Assembly (NCBI RefSeq): GCF_009833495.1
Contig: NZ_WUWG01000001.1
Span: 186,001-250,000 of the forward strand
Reading direction: 5' to 3'
DNA: 64,000 nucleotides
Origin: Oceanomicrobium pacificus
GTDB taxonomy: Bacteria > Pseudomonadota > Alphaproteobacteria > Rhodobacterales > Rhodobacteraceae
Shown here: positions 8,674 through 17,319 of the stretch, in pieces
Numbering within the stretch: position 1 is the stretch's first letter
How the letters are laid out: each line of letters opens with the position of its first letter
Position numbers and translations under genes: made by a program
The notes under the pieces: model-generated
The model's database searches: none
The model's input: only the letters and a program-made list of their open reading frames with translations
Told to the model about the DNA's origin: nothing

Positions 8674-9536
8674 GCGGGCAGTTCCGGCGCGTGGCCGAGC
8701 CGCGCCACCATCGACCAGACATCAGGACGGGCGGCGGCCATCAGGCGCTGCGCATCTGTCGCAGCCCCTTCGCTGTCAAAGAGGGCGAAACAGGTGCCCC
8801 CCGATCCCGACATGCGGACGACCGCGGCCCCCTCCATTCGCCGCAGCGCATCAAGCAGGTCAGAGATTCCGGGATGGAGCGCACAGGCGGGCGCTTCCAG
8901 ATCGTTCCGTACCGACCGCAGATAAGCGAAAAGCGCATCCGCATCCCGCCACCGTGCCGGCAGGTCCGGCAAAGGGTCGGAAAACCTGCCTGACCGCGCA
9001 CCGAACACGTCCGGCGTGGAAACGGGAACACCGCTATTGGCCAGAAGCGCCCAGACCGGCGGCAGATCAGCCACGGGCGAGAGCCGCTCTCCGATGCCTG
9101 CCATCCGGGCCGCGCGTCCGGCGACGCAGACCGGCATGTCCGCGCCGAGCAACAGGCAGGCGGCCATATCTGGCATTGATTTTTTCCAGAGCCGCGCGAG
9201 CAGGTGTAAGCTAGTGGCGGCGTCGGACGTCCCTCCGCCGATGCCCGACGCGGGCGGCAGATGTTTTTCCAGCGTGACATGCGCACCCTGCTCCGCGCCC
9301 AGGAGCGCCGCGGCCCGCAGCACAAGATTGTCCGCGCCCGGCGGCACAGCACCGGCAAACGGCCCTTCCACTGTCATCTGCAACCGGTCATCGGGCACAA
9401 CGCTGATCCGGTCGCCGTGGTCCGCAAAAACGACGAGGCTGTCGAGCAGGTGGTAGCCGTCATCCCGACGGCCGGTGACATGAAGCGCGAGGTTGATCTT
9501 GGCCGGGGCGATGCCCGAAAGCCGGTCAGCCGCCAT
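8670..9536 (-). CDS. ispE: 4-diphosphocytidyl-2-C-methyl-D-erythritol kinase
   Basis: A 288-aa GHMP kinase that phosphorylates CDP-methylerythritol in the non-mevalonate isoprenoid pathway. The N-terminal PAKINLALHV and the ATP-binding loop LPPASGIGGGTSDAAT are diagnostic. I chose the ATG at 9536 because upstream codons in the frame encode an unrelated leader overlapping the TPR gene. From 9536 it overlaps the TPR stop by 11 bp (ATGGCGGCTGA), implying cotranscription. It converges on the polyprenyl synthase gene with overlapping stops. Confidence 0.95.
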   Translation of the reverse strand: MAADRLSGIAPAKINLALHVTGRRDDGYHLLDSLVVFADHGDRISVVPDDRLQMTVEGPFAGAVPPGADNLVLRAAALLGAEQGAHVTLEKHLPPASGIGGGTSDAATSLHLLARLWKKSMPDMAACLLLGADMPVCVAGRAARMAGIGERLSPVADLPPVWALLANSGVPVSTPDVFGARSGRFSDPLPDLPARWRDADALFAYLRSVRNDLEAPACALHPGISDLLDALRRMEGAAVVRMSGSGGTCFALFDSEGAATDAQRLMAAARPDVWSMVARLGHAPELPA

Positions 9537-11238
9537 TGGCCGCCGTATCGGTGCTCTCGCCCGCTTCTTCTTCCAGCACCTGGTCGAGGCCGACCTCCAG
9601 CTTGCGCCGGATCCGCTCGGCTTCCTCTTCTTCCGGCTCGAAGGACAGGGCACGCCGCCACTGGAAGCGGGCTTCGCGCTTGCGGTCCACCATCCAGAGC
9701 ACGTCGCCCAGATGGTCGTTGATCACGCTGTCATCGGGCAGAAGCTGCACGGCGCGTTCCATCGGCGCGACCGCTTCCTCATACTTGCCGAGCCGGTAGA
9801 GCACCCAGCCCAGCGAGTCGGTGATGTAGCCATCCGTCGGACGGGCCGCCACGGCCTTCTCGATCATGGTCTGCGCCTCGTCGAGGTTGCGGCGCAATTC
9901 CACCAGCGAATAGCCCAGATAGTTGAGCACCAGCGGCTGGTCGGGGAACAGTTCCAGCGCGCGCCGGAAATCGGCCTCCGCCAGTTCCCACTGGTCGGAC
10001 CGCTCATAGGAGATGCCACGCGAATAGAAGAGGAACCAGTGTCCGCGCGTCGGGTTCTCCACCTGTGCAATCGCGTCGCTGTAGCTCTCGGCGGCCTCCG
10101 CAAACCGCTCCTCGCCACGCAGCGCATCGGCAAGCGCGGTGTGGGCCATGAAACTGTCGGGGAAATCGGCCGTGAGCCGGTTCAGCGCCTCGATTGCGGC
10201 ATCGGCCTGACCGTCGGCGGCCAGCGCGTCGGCACGCCCGATCTCGGCCGCAAGATAGAGCGGCGAGTCGCGCGGCACGTCGAGATAGGCCTGCGAGGCC
10301 AGTTCGAACTGGCCCTGAAGCCCCAGAAGCTCGGCCTGCAGAAGCTGCGCCTCGACCAGTTCGGGGTTCAGATGGCTGGCAAGCCGCGCATAGACGAGCG
10401 CGAACCGTTCGGCATTTTCCCGCCCCAGCGCGGCGGCAATCGACAGAACCGCCTGCGCTGCCCCGTCGCGCGGATCGTCGAGCACGTCGAAGGCGATATC
10501 CTCGCCCGACATCAGCCGGTCCCGCAGGTCGAGGATGACCGCATCCTCCAGCCCGTTGGCCAGCCCCTCGTCGAGCAGTGCAATCGCATCCGCGGTCCGG
10601 TCGAGCTGGTTGAGGATCTGCGCCCGCGCCACCAGTCCGACACGGCCGACGACCGCGGCGGCTTCCGGTGTGCGCGCCAGAATGTCCTCCGCGCCCTCGA
10701 AATCACCGGCGCTGGCCAGAAGCAGCGCCTTGTTGAACTGTCCGAAGGCGGCGAGCGCATCATTCTGGCGCAAGGTCTCGAAGGTTGCGGCGGCATCACT
10801 GAACGCGCCCGACCCGGCTTCGGCCCAGCCTTTCAGAAGGCCCGCGAGCAGCGTATTGAGCTCGATCCCCTCGCGCGTCACATCGGCAAGCGCGGTCTCG
10901 TATTCCTCGGACGCGAAAGCGTCGGCGACCATCACCAGCGTCGCGATCGGATTTTCCGGCTCAACCTCGCGCAGGCGGCGGGCCAGGGCCACGGCCCCGT
11001 CCACATCACCGCGCCCGATGAAAGTGACCAGACCGTTCTGCAAGAGCATCGGGTTCTTCGGATCGCGCGCCAGCGCGCGGACGTAATAGTCCGCCGCATT
11101 GGCATAGTCGTTGCGGATATCGGCCTGCATCGCGCTCAGATAGGGGCCTGCGAGACCCTGTGCATGCGCCGTCGCCGGAGCGGCCAGCAGGAAAAGGGCC
11201 AGGCCGGCCGAGCGAAGCCCAGAGGTAAACCGTGTCAC
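9526..11238 (-). CDS. secreted tetratricopeptide-repeat protein
   Basis: A 570-aa protein with a cleavable signal peptide (hydrophobic LALFLLAAP, likely cleavage after THAHA), so it is periplasmic or outer-membrane-associated. The rest is a chain of about 34-residue helical repeats of TPR type, for example NDYANAADYYVRALARDP near the N-terminus and GKYEEAVAPMERAVQLLPDD near 500. The acidic tail (EEEAGESTDTAANGG) is low complexity. TPR proteins act as scaffolds; the partner is unknown. The 11-bp overlap with ispE suggests one transcript but no shared function. Confidence 0.9.
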   Translation of the reverse strand: MTRFTSGLRSAGLALFLLAAPATAHAQGLAGPYLSAMQADIRNDYANAADYYVRALARDPKNPMLLQNGLVTFIGRGDVDGAVALARRLREVEPENPIATLVMVADAFASEEYETALADVTREGIELNTLLAGLLKGWAEAGSGAFSDAAATFETLRQNDALAAFGQFNKALLLASAGDFEGAEDILARTPEAAAVVGRVGLVARAQILNQLDRTADAIALLDEGLANGLEDAVILDLRDRLMSGEDIAFDVLDDPRDGAAQAVLSIAAALGRENAERFALVYARLASHLNPELVEAQLLQAELLGLQGQFELASQAYLDVPRDSPLYLAAEIGRADALAADGQADAAIEALNRLTADFPDSFMAHTALADALRGEERFAEAAESYSDAIAQVENPTRGHWFLFYSRGISYERSDQWELAEADFRRALELFPDQPLVLNYLGYSLVELRRNLDEAQTMIEKAVAARPTDGYITDSLGWVLYRLGKYEEAVAPMERAVQLLPDDSVINDHLGDVLWMVDRKREARFQWRRALSFEPEEEEAERIRRKLEVGLDQVLEEEAGESTDTAANGG

Positions 11239-11333
11239 GCGCGCATATCCTTTATCTTTGCCTGTTGGGGCAATCTATGGGGGCAACGCGGGGGATGCAA
11301 CGCCGCGCAGGTTGCCCTGCACGGCACACGCGT

Positions 11334-12989
11334 TCACATGTTCGGGTAATTCGGCCCCTCGCCGCCCTGCGGCGTGACCCAGGTGATGTTCTGGCTCGGG
11401 TCCTTGATGTCGCAGGTTTTGCAATGCACGCAGTTCTGTGCGTTGATCTGGAACCGCGGATTGGACCCGTCATCATCGGTCAGGATCTCGTAGACCCCCG
11501 CCGGGCAATAGCGCTGCGCCGGCTCGTCATAGAGCGGCAGGTTCACCTTCACCGGGATGTCCGGATCGGCCAGCTTCAGGTGACACGGCGCTTCTTCGGC
11601 ATGGTTGGTGGCCGAAAAGCTGACATTGGTCAGTCGGTCGAAGCTGATCACACCATCGGGCTTGGGATAGTCGATTTCGGGATAGTCGGCCGCCTTGCCC
11701 GTCGCTTCCGCATCGGTCTTGCCATGGCTCATGGTGCCGAAAAGCGTGCGGCCGGTGATGTTGGCCACCCACATGTCGAGCCCGCCGAGCGCGAGCGAGG
11801 CCGTCAGGCCCCAGCGCGACCAGATCGGCTTCACATTGCGCACCCGCTTGAGGTCCTTGGCGACCGGACCGGACCGCAGGTCGCTCTCATAGGCCTCCAG
11901 CTCGTCGCCCGACCGGCCCGCCGCCAGCGCATCGGCCGCCGCGTCCGCCGCGGCAATGCCCGACAGCATCGCATTGTGGTTGCCCTTGATGCGCGGCACG
12001 TTCACGAGCCCCGCGGAACAGCCGAGCAGCGCGCCGCCCGGGAAGGTCAGTTTCGGGATCGACTGCCAGCCGCCCTCGGAGATGGCCCGCGCGCCATAGG
12101 CGACCCGCTTGCCGCCCCTCAGGAGTTCGGCAATCTTCGGATGGTGCTTCCAGCGCTGGAATTCCATGTACGGGTAGAGGTGCGGGTTGCGGTAATTCAG
12201 ATGGCACACGAAGCCGAGGAAGATCTGGTTGCCCTCGGTATGGTAGACAAATCCGCCACCGCCGCCATTGCCGCCGAGCGGCCAGCCCATCGTGTGCGTG
12301 ACCTCGCCCAGATTGTGCTTGTCCGGGTCGATCTCCCAGATTTCCTTCATGCCGAGCCCGTATTTCGGCACGTCATGCCCGTCACGCAGGTTGAACTTGG
12401 CAATCGCCTGTTTCGACAGGGAACCGCGCACACCTTCGGCAAGGAAGACATATTTGCCATGCAACTCCATGCCCGGCTCGAAGCCCGGGCCCGGTGTGCC
12501 GTCGGGGTTGCGCCCGAACTCGCCGGCGACGACGCCCTTCAGCGCGCCGCTCTCGTCATAGATCAGTTCCGAGCAGGCCATGCCGGGATAGACCTCGACG
12601 CCAAGCGCTTCGGCCTGTTCTGCGAGCCAGCGGCAGACATTGGCCATCGAAACGATGTAATTGCCGTGATTGTTCATCAGGCGCGGCATCGGCCAGTTGG
12701 GGATGCGGATCTGCCCCGCTTCGCCGAGCAGGTAGAAATTGTCCTTCGCAACCTCGGTCGTGACCGGCGCGCCCTTCTCTTTCCAGTCGGGGATCAGCGC
12801 ATCGAGACCGCTGGGGTCGAGCACGGCACCCGACAGGATATGCGCGCCAACCTCGGACCCTTTTTCGAGCACGACGACATTGAGGTCCGCATCGCGCTGC
12901 TTGAGCCGGATCGCGGCCGACAGACCGGCAGGCCCGGCCCCGACGATCACCACGTCGACTTCCATGGATTCACGTTCGAATTCGGACAC
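11334..12989 (-). CDS. electron transfer flavoprotein-ubiquinone oxidoreductase
   Basis: A 551-aa membrane-associated FAD and [4Fe-4S] enzyme that passes electrons from reduced ETF (fatty acid and amino acid oxidation) to ubiquinone. The FAD-binding VVIVGAGPAGLSAA lies near the N-terminus. The C-terminal ferredoxin-like domain carries the cluster cysteines (YCPAGVYE and NCVHCKTCDIKDP), and the protein ends in PNYPNM. The GTG at 12989 is chosen because GAGGAGAG precedes it and the length then matches the family; a longer frame adds an unrelated 76-residue leader. It is divergent from greA. Confidence 0.95.
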   Translation of the reverse strand: MSEFERESMEVDVVIVGAGPAGLSAAIRLKQRDADLNVVVLEKGSEVGAHILSGAVLDPSGLDALIPDWKEKGAPVTTEVAKDNFYLLGEAGQIRIPNWPMPRLMNNHGNYIVSMANVCRWLAEQAEALGVEVYPGMACSELIYDESGALKGVVAGEFGRNPDGTPGPGFEPGMELHGKYVFLAEGVRGSLSKQAIAKFNLRDGHDVPKYGLGMKEIWEIDPDKHNLGEVTHTMGWPLGGNGGGGGFVYHTEGNQIFLGFVCHLNYRNPHLYPYMEFQRWKHHPKIAELLRGGKRVAYGARAISEGGWQSIPKLTFPGGALLGCSAGLVNVPRIKGNHNAMLSGIAAADAAADALAAGRSGDELEAYESDLRSGPVAKDLKRVRNVKPIWSRWGLTASLALGGLDMWVANITGRTLFGTMSHGKTDAEATGKAADYPEIDYPKPDGVISFDRLTNVSFSATNHAEEAPCHLKLADPDIPVKVNLPLYDEPAQRYCPAGVYEILTDDDGSNPRFQINAQNCVHCKTCDIKDPSQNITWVTPQGGEGPNYPNM

Positions 12990-13125
12990 GGGCGCTCTCC
13001 TCGCAGGCTCGGTTTCGGACTGATGTTGCCTAACGTGGCAAGGGCGGCGGGTCAATCGGGACACAACGTCACTTGCGGTCCACACGCTGCGCCGGCAGGT
13101 CCCCGCGCGGCCCGCAAGGGCTTTG

Positions 13126-13154
13126 TTGAACTCCCCCGTTTCGCGGTCTAGATT
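13126..13154 (+). promoter_or_regulatory. sigma-70-type promoter for greA
   Basis: TTGAAC at 13126-13131 and TAGATT at 13149-13154 are separated by 17 bp, placing the transcript start near 13161 and leaving a leader of about 60 nt before greA. Confidence 0.6.
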
Positions 13155-13163
13155 TGGCGAAAC
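13138..13163. promoter_or_regulatory. inverted repeat over the greA -10 region
   Basis: GTTTCGC (13138-13144) and GCGAAAC (13157-13163) are perfect 7-bp arms with a 12-bp spacer containing most of the predicted -10 box. The placement suits a repressor operator; this is inference. Confidence 0.4.
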
Positions 13164-13219
13164 AGAAAAGCCGAGGGCGGCAACCGAACCGGCCCGACGA
13201 CAAAGGACGCAGACCAAGC

Positions 13220-13690
13220 ATGGAAAAGATCCCCCTGACGGTCGCCGGCTTCCGGCGGCTCGATAGCGAATTGAAAACGCTCAAGACCGTGGAACGGCCC
13301 GCCGTCATCAAGGCAATTGCCGAGGCGCGTGAACATGGCGACTTGTCGGAGAATGCCGAATATCACGCCGCGCGCGAGAAACAGGGGTTCATCGAGGGCC
13401 GGGTGAAGGAACTGGAAGGTATCCTCGGCCGGGCGGATGTGATCGACCCGGCGAAAATGTCGGGCACGATCAAATTCGGCGCGACCGTCGATCTCGTCGA
13501 TATCGATACGGATGCAGAGCGCAGCTACCAGATCGTCGGGGAAGCCGAGGCGGACATCGAAAAGGGCCTGCTCAACATCAAGTCGCCGCTGGCAAGAGCA
13601 TTGATCGGCAAGGAAGAAGGTGACACTGTCGAGGTGCGCACGCCGGGCGGTCTTAAGGAATATGAAATCCTGGCGGTGAAATTTATCTGA
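13220..13690 (+). CDS. greA: transcription elongation factor GreA
   Basis: A 156-aa factor that rescues backtracked RNA polymerase by stimulating transcript cleavage in the secondary channel. The N-terminal coiled coil has [18 protein letters not shown] with the acidic tip residues; the C-terminal FKBP-like domain contains [14 protein letters not shown]. The ATG at 13220 gives [14 protein letters not shown], matching family N-termini and length; the frame extends upstream but that leader overlaps the promoter. AAAGGA lies upstream. It is divergent from the ETF-QO gene. Confidence 0.96.
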   Translation: MEKIPLTVAGFRRLDSELKTLKTVERPAVIKAIAEAREHGDLSENAEYHAAREKQGFIEGRVKELEGILGRADVIDPAKMSGTIKFGATVDLVDIDTDAERSYQIVGEAEADIEKGLLNIKSPLARALIGKEEGDTVEVRTPGGLKEYEILAVKFI

Positions 13691-13769
13691 GGCGACCCGC
13701 AACGGCGGGGCAGAACCAACCGGGGCCAACCCGGACAGGCGGAACATCGGACCCGGAGGCAAGCGGGCC

Positions 13770-14894
13770 ATGGCAGTACAGACGAACCCCTCCTGGGGGG
13801 TGGACTTTCCGGCACGATTGCAACGGCTCTGGGCCGAAAGGCGGGAATTTGTGTTCGCCGCAGGGGCGAGCCTGTTCTGGGTCGCGACCCTGGCCGCCTA
13901 CGGGGCCGGTTTCGCAGCTGAGGTCGACGCAGGCACGCGCAGCGGAACGGCGCTCCACGTCGCGCTTTTCCTGCTGACGCTCGTTCTGCCGCTCTCGCTT
14001 TTCTGGATCACGGCCCACATGGCGCGCGAACTGTCGCGCTTGCGCGAGGAGCAGGCCGACATAAGGACCAGCAATGCGCAACTGATCGAGGCACTGGCCT
14101 TCCACGGCCCCACCGCGATGGAGGATGTGACCCGCGCCGTCACGCTCGCCACACGCGCCACGCTCGATCAGGAACGGGCCCAGCAGGCCGCGCAGATCGA
14201 ACCGCTCTCCGACCAGATCCGCCATCTCGAAGCGGCGGTGCACAAGCTGACCGCAGCGCGCCGGGACGACCGGGCGGAACTGTCGAAACTCGTGACCCTC
14301 GCCGTGTCGGCGGCGACGCCGCCCGTGGCTGCCGCTGCCGCACCCGACGCGGCAACCGGTCCGGCCACGAGCTCGGGCCAGCCGAGCCTGCCGCTCGCGG
14401 CCGAAATGCCCGAACCGGACGCACCGCTCACCCATGGCGACATCATCCGCGCGCTCAACTTCCCCGCCAATGCCGACGACCGCGCGGGCTTTGCCGTCAT
14501 GCGCAAGGCGATGCAGCACCGCCCGGCCGCGCTCGTGCTGCGCGCAGCAGAAGATATGCTGAACCTCCTCTCTCAGGAGGGGATCTACATGGACGACCTC
14601 TCGCCGCGTCCGACCGATGCCGCCGCCTGGCGGGCCTTTGCAAGCGGGCAGCGCGGCAGCGCGGTGACCGGCATCGGCGCGATCGAGGATATCTCCGCGC
14701 TCACGCTGGCGCGCGGCCGGATGAAATCGGACGAGGTGTTCCGCGACACGGCGCTCCATTTCCAGCGCCGGTTCGACACGCTGCTTGAAGAATTCGCAAC
14801 CGGTGCCTCTGACCGTGACCTGCTCGATCTGGCGGACACGCGGACCGGCCGGGCCTTCATGATCCTTGCGCGGATCAGCGGCGCGCTCGACTGA
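13770..14894 (+). CDS. hypothetical membrane protein with coiled coil
   Basis: A 374-aa protein I cannot name. Two hydrophobic segments near residues 28-50 and 62-82 probably form a membrane hairpin. A long alpha-helical, coiled-coil-like stretch (about 85-185) follows, then an Ala/Pro-rich linker near 190-215 and a C-terminal helical domain (THGDIIRALNFPANADDRAG onward). It follows greA by 80 bp on the same strand and ends 3 bp before convergent moeA. Proteins of this build occur in Rhodobacterales, but I cannot assign a role. Confidence 0.85.
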   Translation: MAVQTNPSWGVDFPARLQRLWAERREFVFAAGASLFWVATLAAYGAGFAAEVDAGTRSGTALHVALFLLTLVLPLSLFWITAHMARELSRLREEQADIRTSNAQLIEALAFHGPTAMEDVTRAVTLATRATLDQERAQQAAQIEPLSDQIRHLEAAVHKLTAARRDDRAELSKLVTLAVSAATPPVAAAAAPDAATGPATSSGQPSLPLAAEMPEPDAPLTHGDIIRALNFPANADDRAGFAVMRKAMQHRPAALVLRAAEDMLNLLSQEGIYMDDLSPRPTDAAAWRAFASGQRGSAVTGIGAIEDISALTLARGRMKSDEVFRDTALHFQRRFDTLLEEFATGASDRDLLDLADTRTGRAFMILARISGALD

Positions 14895-14897
14895 GCC

Positions 14898-16181
14898 TCA
14901 GGCCGATCCCGTGCGCAGGCCGAAAGCCGCATAGGGCAGGAACCGCACCGGGCTGCCCGCCATCACCTCGCGGCGGTCTTCCTCCAGACAGGCCAGACCG
15001 CTCGCCCAGCCCAGCCCCGAGATGAGCCCCGACCCTTCGGAGCGGAACGGCACGACGCTGCCGTCCGCATCGAGCCGCGCGCGCAGATAGTCCCGCCGCC
15101 CGATCTTGCGGGTCCGCGCGAAGCCCGCCGGCAGCATCAGCCCCTGCGGCACGTGCCAGCCACGCCCCGACAGGAGCCCGCGCACCGGATAGCCGAAGAC
15201 CAGCGTGCAGACAAAAGCCGCCACCGGATTGCCGGGCAGGCCCAGAACCGGCACGCCGCGCCAGCGCGACAGGGCGAGCGGCCGGCCCGGTTTCATCGCG
15301 ATCCGCCAGGCCATGAGCGCCCCTTCGGCCTGCAAGAGTGCCGAGACATGGTCCTCGTCGCCGGTGGAGGCCCCGCCCGAGGTCAGGATCAGGTCGGCCT
15401 CCGCCGCGCCGCGGTCAAGCGCTGCCCGGATGGCCGCGGGGTCGTCCGGCGCGCAGCCCAGATCGACAATCTGGCAGTCCCAGTCGCGCAGGATGGCGGC
15501 GAGCATCGGGCGGTTGCTGTCGGGCAATTGACCGGGCGACAGCGGCGCGCCAGCGGGGCGCAGCTCGTCCCCCGTTGACAGGATCGCGACCCGCAGGGGT
15601 CGGTAGACGGCGATGTCGGACGGGCCGACCGCGGCCAGAAGCGCGATTTCCGCAGCGCCGATTACCGTGCCCGCGGTCAGCACCGTCGCGCCGGTTTGCG
15701 CATCCTCGCCCGCGGCGCGCAGGTTGGCGCCGGGTTTCGGCACGGCCGCGAAACGCAAGCTGCCGTCGTCTTCAGTCACATCTTCCTGCAGGATGATCGT
15801 GTCGACACCCGCAGGCACCGGCGCGCCGGTCAGGATGCGCAGAGCCGCTCCGGCCGGCACCGAACCGTCGAACGGGTGTCCGGCAGCGGCGCGCCCCGCG
15901 ACACGCTGCAACAGGGCGCTGCCATCCGCGGTGGGAGAGACCGACGCATAAGAAAAGCCGTATCCGTCAACCGCGGCATTGGCCGCCGGCGGGTTCGGGC
16001 GCACGGCCGCCACATCCGCCGCCAGCACGCGGCCCGCCGCGTCAGCCACAGGCACGCGCTCCTGCCCAACCACCGGGCTCAACTGTTTCCGGAGTTCCGC
16101 ATGCGCCGCGTCGACCGGCGTCCAGTGCACACCGCGCGGCAGCCCGTAGCAATCACCCGCTGGCCGGTCGCCGTCCGTCAT
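14898..16181 (-). CDS. moeA: molybdopterin molybdenumtransferase
   Basis: A 427-aa enzyme that inserts molybdate into adenylylated molybdopterin. Family segments in order are NAAVDGYGF, DTIILQEDV, the MPT-binding VAILSTGDEL, SGGASTGDEDHV and PGRPLAL/GLPGNPVAAFV; the C-terminal beta domain ends at LRTGSA. The ATG at 16181 overlaps the mobB stop as ATGA, giving the start. It is the last gene of the fdhD-mobA-mobB-moeA operon and converges on the membrane protein gene. Confidence 0.94.
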   Translation of the reverse strand: MTDGDRPAGDCYGLPRGVHWTPVDAAHAELRKQLSPVVGQERVPVADAAGRVLAADVAAVRPNPPAANAAVDGYGFSYASVSPTADGSALLQRVAGRAAAGHPFDGSVPAGAALRILTGAPVPAGVDTIILQEDVTEDDGSLRFAAVPKPGANLRAAGEDAQTGATVLTAGTVIGAAEIALLAAVGPSDIAVYRPLRVAILSTGDELRPAGAPLSPGQLPDSNRPMLAAILRDWDCQIVDLGCAPDDPAAIRAALDRGAAEADLILTSGGASTGDEDHVSALLQAEGALMAWRIAMKPGRPLALSRWRGVPVLGLPGNPVAAFVCTLVFGYPVRGLLSGRGWHVPQGLMLPAGFARTRKIGRRDYLRARLDADGSVVPFRSEGSGLISGLGWASGLACLEEDRREVMAGSPVRFLPYAAFGLRTGSA

Positions 16182-16687
16182 GCCACCCCCGGCGTCAGCG
16201 CCAGTTCCGCGGCGATGAAATCGGCCACTGCGGCGGGTTCGTCGAGCGGCAGCCACGGCACATGCAGCCCGTCGATCGGCCTGGGGCTCGCAACCGCACG
16301 AATGGTCGGGTCTTCGGGCGCAAGCAACGTCCGGCCGGGCGTGTCGCGCCAGACCTCGATCTTCGCGTGACTGTCGCGCTTGTAGCCCTCGACCAGCACC
16401 AGATCGACCGGATCGAGCTTGGCCAGCATGTCGGTCAGCGTCGGCTCCGGCCGGTCGCGCAACTCGCTCATCAACGCCCAGCGCGTGTGCGAGGCGAGAA
16501 GAACCTGTTGCGCGCCCGCCTGACGGTGCCGATGGCTGTCCTTTCCGGGCTGGTCCACGTCAAAACTGTGATGCGCATGCTTGATGGTGGAGACCCGCGC
16601 GCCACGGGCACAGAATTCAGCCACCAGCCGCTCCATCAGCGTTGTCTTCCCGGCATTCTTCCAGCCCACCACACCATAGATATTCAT
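16178..16687 (-). CDS. mobB: molybdopterin-guanine dinucleotide biosynthesis adaptor MobB
   Basis: A 169-aa P-loop GTPase-like protein that assists MobA in forming the guanine dinucleotide cofactor. The Walker A motif is GWKNAGKTTL at the N-terminus; STIKHAHHSFDVD and LVLVEGYKRDSHAKIEV are characteristic family motifs. Both ends form ATGA overlaps: the start with the mobA stop and the stop with the moeA start. The frame runs further upstream but that leader lies inside mobA. Confidence 0.94.
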   Translation of the reverse strand: MNIYGVVGWKNAGKTTLMERLVAEFCARGARVSTIKHAHHSFDVDQPGKDSHRHRQAGAQQVLLASHTRWALMSELRDRPEPTLTDMLAKLDPVDLVLVEGYKRDSHAKIEVWRDTPGRTLLAPEDPTIRAVASPRPIDGLHVPWLPLDEPAAVADFIAAELALTPGVA

Positions 16688-17319
16688 ACGGTTTCCCCGT
16701 CCGCGAGCCTCGCCCGCGCCGCCTCGAGATCGGCAGGGCGGTTGATGTTGAAAAACGGGTCGGCATCGCCGTGGAACACGACCTCGGCGCAGCCGTGCCG
16801 GTCCGACCATTCGATCACCTTGCGCGTGCCGCCAAGGAGCGCCGCGCGCAGATCATCGCGCAGGGCCACGGGCCAGAGCGCGAAGGTCGGATGCCGGTCA
16901 TGGCGCGGCGCACCATCCGCATCGCGCCCCTCGGTCGCGGCCATGGCGATGGGTGTGCCCTTGGACACTTGTGCCATGCGCAGCGCGTCGACCAAATGCG
17001 CGGGCAAGAACGGCGTGTCGGCTGCCGCGGTCACGATCTGCCCGAACCCGGCCGCTGCCGCCCAGTCGAGCCCCGCAAGCACGCCAGCGAGCGGCCCGGG
17101 CCTGTCGGGCAGACTGTCCGCGACCACCGGAAGTCCGAAGGACGCGAACCGTTCAGCCGGGCCGTTGGCATTCAGGGCGAGCCGTTTCACCTGGGGGGCG
17201 AGCCGGTCGATCACATGGGCCAGCACCGGACGATCGCCGAGCGCCAGCAGCCCCTTGTCGCCGCCGCCCATGCGCCGCGCCGCCCCGCCAGCCAGAATGA
17301 CACCGGCCACGCCCGTCAT
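16684..17319 (-). CDS. mobA: molybdenum cofactor guanylyltransferase
   Basis: A 211-aa nucleotidyltransferase that joins GMP to molybdopterin to give MGD. The N-terminal signature VILAGGAARRMGGGDKGLL is intact, with the later DTPFLP segment holding a metal-binding Asp. The start is fixed by the ATGA overlap with the fdhD stop. It is coupled on its downstream side to mobB in the same way. Presence of MobA points to a bis-MGD enzyme, such as a formate dehydrogenase, elsewhere in the genome. Confidence 0.94.
   Translation of the reverse strand: MTGVAGVILAGGAARRMGGGDKGLLALGDRPVLAHVIDRLAPQVKRLALNANGPAERFASFGLPVVADSLPDRPGPLAGVLAGLDWAAAAGFGQIVTAAADTPFLPAHLVDALRMAQVSKGTPIAMAATEGRDADGAPRHDRHPTFALWPVALRDDLRAALLGGTRKVIEWSDRHGCAEVVFHGDADPFFNINRPADLEAARARLADGETV

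Noticed and set aside
9493-13151. Long plus-strand frames (618 and 639 codons) opposite the TPR and ETF-QO genes
   Set aside because: They are antisense to two genes with clear family motifs, and their products are Arg/Gly-rich without domains.
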